DNA of 64,000 nt, taken from contig JAZAYU010000081.1 in NCBI GenBank assembly GCA_038501625.1, forward strand, positions 2,790,001-2,854,000. Direction: 5' to 3'. The position numbers and the translations under genes were made by a program. The notes under the pieces are model-generated. The model was not told where the DNA came from and made no database searches. It saw nothing but the letters and a program-made list of their open reading frames with translations. Position 1 is the first letter of the stretch. Each line of letters begins with the position of its first letter. The DNA comes from Corbicula japonica (Eukaryota; Mollusca; Bivalvia; Venerida; Cyrenidae). Shown piece by piece: positions 55,513 to 64,000 of the stretch.

Positions 55513-58500
55513 CTGAAGAAATACTCATTAACCCTAAAGAAATTCCAGAGATTTGTGTTGGAGATGTGGTGGAAATCTATCATCCTGAAGAAGAGTACAG
55601 GTTGGAATTTATTCTTCAGACAACTTTAACCCATCTGGCTAAATTAATGTAAACATATTTTAGGTTGAGTAAGGACATTTAGTGTTTTGGGGAATTTTTA
55701 AACTGTCTAACAATAGTTTAGATCATGATATGATTGTAGATTTGCAACTTGATCCTTGTCCTTGTCTTCTTTCAAATGTTGCAGTTGTTTTTTTTACATA
55801 CCTGCTGTATTTAAACTTTGACCATTCATGGCACTATAATATAGTGACTATTTCTAGGATGCAGGTAAATCATTATCAACTTTTTTTATTTGTGAGTTTC
55901 TCTATATCATTCAATTGAGAGAGAAGAAATAAATATTTTTTTTTATCATTTTCAGTCGCCTTTTGCTGCAGATAAAAACCCTCCCTGATGATTTTCAGCC
56001 AAAAGGTAAGTAAAGAAATATTCAGTTGAATGTGTTTTACACGGTAACTTTTTATATTGTATTGTGTTAATTTTGTTTCATGCTCCTAGCAAAACTGGGA
56101 TGTAAAATTTGCAAAAAATAGTGTTAGGTCAGTCAGAAGTGTTCCCAACAGAGATATATTGAGAATTATTGGCTTATTGGTGTTGTAGTATGTAGATGTT
56201 ATATGTTTGCTTTTTTGTCAGAAATAATCTAATGAATCAAAAGCCAACAGTGCAGATCCTGATCAGATGGCATGGATGTGCTGGCTGATCAGGATCTACA
56301 CTGTTGCCCATGGATAACAGCCATATTTAATAGAGTAAAAGGTAATCAGTGAATAGCTTTGAGGACTACATGTACCATCTTCCATGACTTGTGTTGATAT
56401 TTCAGACAATGTTGTGAGTATAGAGCAGTATATTGCCACAGCCTTCCAGCTGAAGACTTACCAGAATGTCATTGTTAACAAGGTGGACAAAAAGGTTAGT
56501 AATTACTCCCTTGTTAGCCACAGAAAATTCCATACTGATGAAAACAAGTTTGGCAAGAAATCTAATGTTGAATTAATTTACTAGAAACTAAATGACACCA
56601 CAGTATACTATCCCTTAACCTTATAGATACACCTTTATTGCATTGACGAACAGTGTATATCCAGATAAGGCAGCACATCAGATTCTGTGCTGTTCAGTCA
56701 GGATCTACACTCTTTGCTTTTACATTCCTCAGGATATTTCTGACCAAGATGCTACTAGTGCAGATCCTGATCAGATGGCACAGATATGCTAGCTTATTAG
56801 GATCTACACTGGTGGCACATGCCTAAAAACCCCTATGGAGTAAAATGCTTTACAGTACTCAGTCACTAGTTTTGATTATGGATTTCTGTTGATTATACCC
56901 AACAATTCATTGGTTTAAAAGTATGTTTGATACTTATTACTTACATGTACATTCCCTCTCATATGTATCCAAGTACTGCTGAAAAAGTTCATGAAATGTA
57001 CAGACTTGAACACATTTTTATTTGGAACTGTATGATTGATGTTAGAATGTGGCTGATTATACAAACTATAACAGACATATATTTACAATGTTGTGTTGGT
57101 TTTGTTGATAGAATGTCACGCTGGACCTGGTGGAGGTGCTCTTTAAGGACCAGTATTACAGCCGTAGTGACATGCATAGAATGAGGCGCAGTATGGTAAG
57201 TTACAGGGATAGGATCAGATTAGGCTACCTTTTATGGAATCATTTCTTTGCGGAAATTGGCATTGGTTAAATTAATTTGATAGTAGCCTCTTATAGTAAT
57301 ATCACCAAACAGAAAATGTTATCAAACAACCCAAACTTAAACAACACGAAGAGAAGAATTAAGATTTTAAAATTGACAAATTATATTTTGATATTGTGGA
57401 AACTTAATTCTTTGTTATTTAAGTAAATTCACAATATACTTGACTGGCTTGTTGAATGAAGATGGTTCGATAAATGCTTTAATTATCTGGACCAATCAGT
57501 GAATAAGGGAGCTTTCGTATTTACCCGAGCATCAGCATCTGTTAATACAATAATTATTGTTACATAACTTTGGAAACTACTTGAGTTGCCAACTTGAAAC
57601 TTGGAATATGTATTCACCATCATAATGTATCATAACCATCAAGACTCAAAACTCTACTACAAATAATTTCCCAGTTAAGCCACTTTTGACTTGAATTTTG
57701 CATTCTTTTTGTTCAGCTCTTTTTATATGACTTCTGGTGGGTGCCATAATGTATTCAGATGAAAGGTTGTTAAGACTGTTGAACAAAATGGTAATTTATT
57801 TTAAAAAGATAAAAAAATCATGTAAAAAGTTACTTTAAAAGTACACCCCGTAACTTAATTAACATTAGCCTGAGAACTAGTGCCTTTGATCAGTTTCTAT
57901 TTCAGATTGGATCTTGTGTTTATCTAAACAAGAAGCTGGATTTTAGTGAAATGAGGTAACAATATATATATATTAAAAAGTAATTCAAATAAAAAATAAT
58001 AATATATTAAAGAAGTTGCCTTTAACATCAAGTTCTTCATTATAACTTTTCAAAGTTTTTAGGATGTTGTTGGGATTCGTTATTTGCAATTCTTAATATA
58101 AGCAGGTAGACCTTTCAAGTAGTTTTGGTTTATAATTGGATAATATTTTGATAAACAAGAATGGAGTTGTTATAAACTCAAGAGTGATTTGTCAAACCAC
58201 AGCTGAAGAGCATAGATCCAGATCAGACTGCATGGATGTGCAGGCTGATCTGGATCAAAACTGGTTGCATATGCATGAAGAGCATCTGTTTGGAGCAAAG
58301 GGTTAAGTAATGGAGACTGCCTTGAAACAAGGATGAGGTAACATGTCTGATTAGAGGCAAATAGTGTAACTAGGTAACTTCTACTGAACTCTTTCCTTCA
58401 TATATATATATACACATTTTAATGCATGTGTAGTGTAGATCCAGATCAGCCAGCACATCCATGTCATCTTTTCAGGAATTACACTGGTCCCATCTTGGTC

Positions 58501-61500
58501 AGAAAAATCTAATGAATCTAAAAGTGAACAGTGTTGATCCAGATCAGACAGCACAAGTGCCAGCTGATCTGGATCTACATTGTTCACCCATGCAATAAAA
58601 GGTGCATCTAAGGTGTAAAGGGGTGATCAGAAGTATGGTAGTTTAACTTAGATATTTGCCTAGAATACAAAGATTAACCTAAACAATATTATTACAAAGC
58701 AGTTTGTTGTTATCAGAGAATTTTAATTAAAGAATCTCAACAGTGTATCAGCTGATGATGATGATGATGATGATAACTATAAGCTCTAAGTCCTGTCCTG
58801 CCTGTTTGCTACAAGTATAAATTTATGTGTGGATATATAGCTTTCTTCTGATTGAGGATGACCACAGGTGCCCCAACCAGCATTATCTCACGCATATATG
58901 GGCACTAATTTAGATTTAATGACTTACCACTGGATATTGGAGGTCTACCGTCAAATGGTAAAGAAATAATATACAATGGGTGATTTGAACAGTCTTGTTG
59001 CAAACTGAGGTGTCTGTAAGCTATTGACATGGATGTTGATAGAGCTCAGTTACTGAAAGTATCATTATTCTTATTTTTCTGTGTCACCCTTTTGAAGAAC
59101 AGGCGATACATACATTTGTCCTTTCGTCCTTCCATCAATTGATCCATCCATCAGTCTGTCATCTTGGCAGACTTAACATTGGCTATAATTTCGACATTTC
59201 TCAATACTTCGGAATCAGACTTTAAAATTATATTGCTCATGACAACATGCTGATAATGAGACCGAGTTTTTCAGGTCAGGATGGAGTTATTCCCCTTTTT
59301 AGCTCGACTATTCGAAGAATAGGGGAGCTATCCTACTCGCCCCGGTGTCGGCGTCTCCGTCCGTTAAACAAAATATGCACTTTGGTCCATAACTTGAAAA
59401 CTACTTATGATATCAACTTGAAACTTAGAATATATATTCACCATCAAATACTACATCATTACCAACAAGACCCATAACTCTGCTTCCAATATTTTTCAAG
59501 TTATGCCCCTTTTTCACTTACATTTTGCATTAAGGAAAATATGCACTTTAGTCCATAACTTATAAACTACTTGAGATATCAACTTGAAACTTGGAATATA
59601 TATTCACCATCAAATTCTACATCATTACCAACAAACCCATAACTCTGCTGTCAATATATTTCAAGTTATGCCCCTTTTTCTTATATTTTGTGTTAAGCAA
59701 AATATGCATTTTGCCTATAACTTTAAAACTACTTGAGATATTGCCTTGAAACTTGAAATATATTTTCACCATCAAAATCTACATCATAACCAACATGATC
59801 AATAACCCTGCTTTCAATATTTTTCAAATTATGCCCCTTTTTCACTTAAATTTTGCGTTAAGGAAAATATGCACTTTGGTCCATAACTTATAACCTACTT
59901 GAGATATCAACTTGAAACTTGGAATATATATTCACCATCAAATTCTACATCATTACCAACAAGACCCATAACTCTATAACTCTGCTACCATTATTTTTAA
60001 AGGTTATCCCCCTTTTTCACTTACATTTTGCTTGGCTCATAACTTTGGAACTACTAGAGATATTGCCTTGAAACTTGAAATATATATTCAACATCAAAAT
60101 CTACATCATAACCAACAAGACCCATAACCCTGCTTCCAATATTTTTCAAGTTATGCCCCCTTTTCACTTAAATTTTGTGTTAAGCAAAATATGCACTTGG
60201 CCTATAACTTTGAAACTACCTGAGATATTACCTTGAAACTTAGAATTTATATTCACCATCAAAATCTATGTCATTATCAAAAAGACCCATTACTCTGCTA
60301 CCAATATTTCTCAAGTTATGCCCCTTTTCATTAAATGCAATTCTATCATAACTTTTAAACAACTAGTGATATTACTTTGAAACTTCAAATATATGTTTGA
60401 CATCAGTTTCTCAATCATTATCAACAAGACCCATAACTCTACCAGAATATTTCTGTAAGTTATGCCCCTTTTGAACTTAGTTTTTGCATTAGCCGAAATA
60501 TGCGCTTGATCCATAACTTTTAAACAACATGAGATATTAACTTCAAACTTAGAATATACATCAGGGATTAAGCTAGGAGCAAATTTTAGGGAGAAGTGAC
60601 TTCTCCCTCCTGGAAATTTAGGGAGAAGTTTTCAGAAACAGGGAGAAGTGACCAACGCGGTCGGTCGGGTTTTAACCAAATAGCTCTTATTTTCTCTTGT
60701 ACACCCATACATATTATAAAACAACAATACTGATTATTTAATCTATTTTATTCTACAAAAAATGTCAATAATAAATATGGCAAGGTATTCCTGTGGCAGA
60801 AAATGTAAATTTGCCTTGGCACTTTGGACAGCAACCCCACTTTTTTCCTCTGAAACTTGTCTAGCAGTCTGCATCTGTTGCTCGAACTTGCATCATCAAC
60901 AGAGGTCTTGTGTTCTATAATATAAAAAAATACCAGTTGTAAATATATTGGAGGCCTGACTATCAGACACAAATCACAAATACATTTATTTTATTTTAGC
61001 ATCATAATTCACAAATGGAAATTCAGTCTGTCATTTTTCCTGAAAGTATTTTGGTGTTTTAGGGGAATTATAAGGTTTTTATAATTAAAATTACTCCTGT
61101 GTGATTATTTTGTCACATTTTCTCGTAAAAATCAATACTCACCTTTCTGTAATTATTTTACTAGCCGACATCGTCTGGAGATGTCTTCCTTCAATAGAGT
61201 ATCGAGGCAGCAAACAAATCACACATAAGGTCCATTGCATTATTAATTTCTCCCAGTCTGATCATAGACAATCATCTTAATCCAATTATCACCTCGTACA
61301 GGTTCTCAAAGTGCCATAAAACTCGCAATTAACTGTCAAATTAACAAGCTGTCATTTTCAACATCCGGGTAACTTACATCATTATCGCTTATGTCATTTA
61401 CAATAAGAAAATGCTGAAGACTAACGAGCGATTTTATTGGTTTACTCTGTATACACCAGCCAATAAAAATCTTTTGTGAAGACTGATGAGGTAATCAGGT

Positions 61501-63674
61501 CGAATTTGTTTACGACACGTGTTTGTCAATGTTTATGATTGAGTAAGTGAACATTTGGGGGATTTTTGGCAGGTGTTTGATTGTTCCCTCAGGCAAATTC
61601 AACAGGAAATCGAGGGCGAAGTGAACTTCGCTTTTCTATGCAAATAAAGCAAATAAAGCGAAGTCAGGCCTGTCTGGGCGCCTTCTTCGCCCGAATCGCC
61701 TTGATTCGTGATCCCTGATACATGTATAGTCACTATTATAATCTTTACAATAACCACCAAGACCGAAAGCTCTGCTACAATTTTTTAAATTTATGTCCTT
61801 TTTAAAATAGATTTTGTTTTCAAGTTTTTATGCACTTGACCCATAACTTTGAAACTAATACAGATATCAACTTCAAACTTGAAAAACATTTTCACCATCA
61901 TAATCTAGATCACTTTCACTTGACCTACTGTATGCTTTTTAAAGTAATGCTTTTTTTCATTTCAGTTCTTTTTCTGTAACATTAATGAAGTATTTGATAT
62001 TGAACTAAGTAAATTTCTCCAATCATAAATTACTAACAAGTTTTTTTAACTCTTCCAAAAATATTTCATAGTTATTCCCCTTTTTAGTTCAATATTTATG
62101 GAACACTATGGAATTATTTCTGTTATTTAAAATTACTTTCTCCCATTCACTTGTTAATACTTTTCCTGATTGCACATGAATGTTTGGCCATAGTTGTTAT
62201 TGTTTTAATCTTCAAATTGCATTTGTTTCAAATGATTCGAATAGTCGAGCGCGCTGTCTCCTCGGACAGCTCTTGTTGTATTTGCATTTTTATTCCGACT
62301 CAGTACCGGAGGTCGAAACAAGTGTTCAAATGAACGCCCATCTAGTTTAATTACATTTTTTCTGAATTAGAATTTTTTATTTCAAGGGCACAAGTGAGTG
62401 AGTTGTGGTGTAGAGGTGAAAAGGTCACATGTGGGGTCATCTCCTTGGACACGAGGGTAATAACTATGGCTCTTTTTTAATAAAAGAAAGTATGCTTGAT
62501 TTTTAAATTTGCTGGTAATGAATTGTTTAGGACTACAACAAACAACCAAGAAGAAATGGATTTTTTTTATAACATATTTAAGCATTTGTTTTAGTAACAT
62601 ACTAAATTCTTACTTAACAATTTTAAAAATAAATTGAAGAAGGTATGTGAAGTAATTTTGGCATGTGCAGTAATATGCATTTCCATTACTGCCCATGTAA
62701 AAGTTCCCTTATTCTCTAATTTTATAGTTTAAGAGGAAAACCATCGGAATGCATTAATAAATTCTACGATAGTGCTGTTTTATTGAAAAGAGGAAAATCA
62801 TATTTGGGGTCTATTGGGCATCGTTTAATATTTTAAGGAGAAACCTGGAGTGTCATTATGTGATAATTAATTAGATCTGTTCAGTTTAATTTAAAATTTA
62901 AAACAATTACCCAATTTTAGCCTCAGCAAGTGAAAATTGAAGTCTCGAATCCCCATTTTTGTGGCAACAAAATTTATTTTTACGGAGATTTAATCTATTG
63001 CAGATTGTTTTCCGCTCCTCAACATCGGTTGTACAGATTTTCATCCAGATGAGTTCCGAGATGTGGGACTTTGACATCAATGGAGATCTTTACTTTGAGA
63101 AAGCTGTCAATGGGTTCCTCACTGACTTGTATGCTAAATGGAAGGTATGGCCTGACACTGTTTAATAATGCTCAGATTTCCAATCAATGGTTACAGGGAT
63201 ATTTCCTTGACTTTAGAAATACTTACCATCTCTACCTTGGTTGAAGTACAATGACATAGATATCAAATATACCAATGGACTACATTGGTTTTTAGAGATC
63301 AGTTGTAAAAAAAGATGCAAGGAAAAAAAACGTTAGGTGGGATGAATTCTGATTAGTAATGCCATTTCTGCCAATAAGATGCTTGAGAATTGAGACAATT
63401 CTCCATTTCAGCCGATAAAATGCTTCAGATTTGAGACAAGTCTTCATTTTAGACTGTAAGGTGCTTGAGATCTTGGTAACTTTGGAAACCAGCCAGATTG
63501 TCTTAGGACTTCACACACTTTAAACAACTCAATTTTTTCCCAAATGTTTTCCATACCAAGATGAACACAATCAAAGATCAGTTCAATCGTTGTATGTGTT
63601 TCAGGAGCAGACTTGTTTACATGATGTGAGTATTGTCATGTTCTCAAGGACCTTCTATGAAGCTCAGTCCAGAG
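55513..63674 (+). CDS. DEPDC5: DEPDC5 homolog (GATOR1 subunit), N-terminal exons only
   Basis: Exons with consensus splice sites: 55513-55600, 55956-56005, 56406-56494, 57112-57195, 57906-57955, 63004-63144 and 63605-63674. The first five join in frame: [80 protein letters not shown] and [17 protein letters not shown]. The last two join to each other: [59 protein letters not shown]. This is the IML1/DEPDC5 N-terminal region, about residues 20-180 of a protein of some 1,600. DEPDC5 with NPRL2 and NPRL3 forms GATOR1, a GTPase-activating complex for Rag A/B at lysosomes that restrains mTORC1. An exon equivalent to GELWVKNEKV of human is expected between 57955 and 63004 and was not located. The start codon exon is also missing. 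Confidence 0.92.
56220..56342. repeat. GATC foldback repeat, right half (DEPDC5 intron)
   Basis: Spacer block AATCTAATGAATCAAAAGCC, then GTGCAGATCCTGATCAG and CTGATCAGGATCTACACTG. Confidence 0.6.
56617..56846. repeat. GATC foldback repeat, near-complete (DEPDC5 intron)
   Basis: TTAACCTTATAGATACACC left end, both palindromes, spacer CATTCCTCAGGATATTTCTG, right end CCCTATGGAGTAAAATG. Confidence 0.65.
58196..58305. repeat. GATC foldback repeat, right half (DEPDC5 intron)
   Basis: ATAGATCCAGATCAGACTG, CTGATCTGGATCAAAACTGG and the terminus TTGGAGCAAAGGGTTAAG. Confidence 0.55.
58387..58622. repeat. GATC foldback repeat, complete copy (DEPDC5 intron)
   Basis: AACTCTTTCCTTCATATATA left end, both palindromes, the AATGAATCTAAAAGTGAAC spacer, and right end CTAAGGTGTAAAGGGG. 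Only about 80 bases separate it from the preceding fragment. Confidence 0.7.
58748..58775. repeat. GAT trinucleotide microsatellite
   Basis: Seven consecutive TGA/GAT units. Confidence 0.85.
58776..59300. other. Non-coding; possible hairpin-element scrap at 59040-59290
   Basis: GTGTCACCCTTTTGAAGAAC followed by GGCGATACATAC near 59080-59110 resembles the inverse of the terminal block of E4, suggesting another old copy in reverse orientation. Not well enough preserved to delimit. Confidence 0.35.
59301..62345. mobile_element. Hairpin-ended tandem-repeat element E5 (reverse orientation), in DEPDC5 intron, with nested insertion
   Basis: Left end: TTTTT then AGCTCGACTATTCGAAGAAT, the inverse of the E1 terminus at 10102-10133. 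About seven units of 160-170 bases follow, with TTGAAACTT, ATATATTCACCATCAAA and AAGTTATGCCCCTTTTTC. Positions 60562-61717 are a separate nested element. Tandem sequence resumes at 61718. The right end has GTGTTCAAATGAACGCC and CTAG before TTTAA, the inverse of the E4 start. The middle part at 62235-62275 (ATAGTCGAGCGCGC) may be the terminus of another member, so this could be two fused copies. Confidence 0.6.
60562..61717. mobile_element. CAGGGATTAAG-ended DNA element nested in E5
   Basis: Begins CAGGGATTAAGCTAGGAG and ends TGATTCGTGATCCCTG. The 6-base direct repeat ATACAT flanks it exactly (60556-60561 and 61718-61723). Near the left end are GGGAGAAGTGACTTCTCCC (perfect palindrome) and more GGGAGAAGT copies. 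Near the right end are GCGAAGT-rich blocks (61615-61700). About 1.16 kb, with no transposase frame. Related in style to 23354-23518. Confidence 0.65.
62346..63003. other. DEPDC5 intron remainder; second 36-bp near-palindrome at 62662-62697
   Basis: Positions 62662-62697 are the reverse complement of 50985-51020 with one base changed. Otherwise AT-rich intron. Confidence 0.5.
63380..63500. repeat. Relative of the long-hairpin MITE (DEPDC5 intron)
   Basis: AAGATGCTTGAGAATTGAGA, ATTTCAGCCGATAAAATGC and GCTTCAGATTTGAGACAAG are diverged pieces of the hairpin arms in a direct, rearranged order. Confidence 0.4.
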
Positions 63675-64000
63675 GTATGTATACAACATATACACGTATA
63701 CATCAGGGGCGGATCCACAGGGGGTTCAGTAGTGTTCCTTCAAACCCCTTTTTGGGTAGCATTATTTCATTTTCATGGGAATTTTGGCACATAGTTGGAA
63801 TCTATTGTGTAACTACCATTAGAATGCCTGAACAAACCCCATTAATGGAATTCTTGTGTTTAATCCTGTACAATTACATCTACTGATGGTTGCTGATTTT
63901 TGAAGTGAAGGAGATACATAGGATCATTTTGTCAATCTTTCAGCTCATCATTCAAACTGAGTATTGGATACAACATTTCCATTTCTGAATATTTCTTCCT

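Overview
This is eukaryotic, AT-rich, intron-rich DNA. Three conserved animal genes can be read across several spliced exons each: GID8 (plus), MRPL16 (minus) and the 5' part of DEPDC5 (plus). Tandem blocks carrying GACCTTGACCTT-type cores and hairpin-ended elements dominate the repeats. Together with a Ty1/copia element, this points to a mollusc, most likely a bivalve. That assignment is an inference from the repeat style and is not proven by the window.

Layout. Positions 1-31.8 kb hold no gene I can support. They contain foldback repeats, tandem-repeat elements with hairpin ends, tRNA-derived repeats, a LINE fragment and two larger inverted-repeat elements (24.3-26.5 kb and 29.6-31.8 kb). 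GID8 runs from about 31.9 to 39.6 kb. Its third visible intron holds a three-level nest: a GATC-rich foldback repeat, split by a CAGGG-ended DNA element, split in turn by a copia retrotransposon (34.2-38.2 kb). MRPL16 lies convergently at 41.75-44.58 kb. From 44.7 to 54 kb there are two degraded LINE reverse transcriptase pieces (one split by a hairpin-ended element), a field of short dispersed repeats, and a hAT remnant with a perfect 8-bp target duplication. From 55.5 kb to the right edge are seven exons of DEPDC5, which continues beyond the window; a 5-kb intron holds a large tandem-repeat element with another DNA element inside it.

The genes are unrelated housekeeping functions: a CTLH/GID ubiquitin ligase subunit, a mitoribosomal protein and a GATOR1 subunit of mTORC1 amino-acid signalling. 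They form no operon or pathway.

The most interesting material is mobile DNA. (1) A copia element with apparently identical LTRs and a 5-bp duplication lacks a recognisable protease and the N-terminal half of reverse transcriptase, so it looks recently mobilised in trans. (2) A family of hairpin-ended elements begins with CTAG, has stems that differ between copies but stay paired, and ends at A-runs; two insertions can be checked against an internal empty site or an interrupted reading frame. (3) A roughly 235-bp TTAA-flanked foldback family is present in about 30 copies or fragments. (4) A 144-bp near-perfect hairpin has several relatives in the window. (5) One element carries about 14 copies of a GGCCTCA-containing motif in opposite orientations at its two ends.
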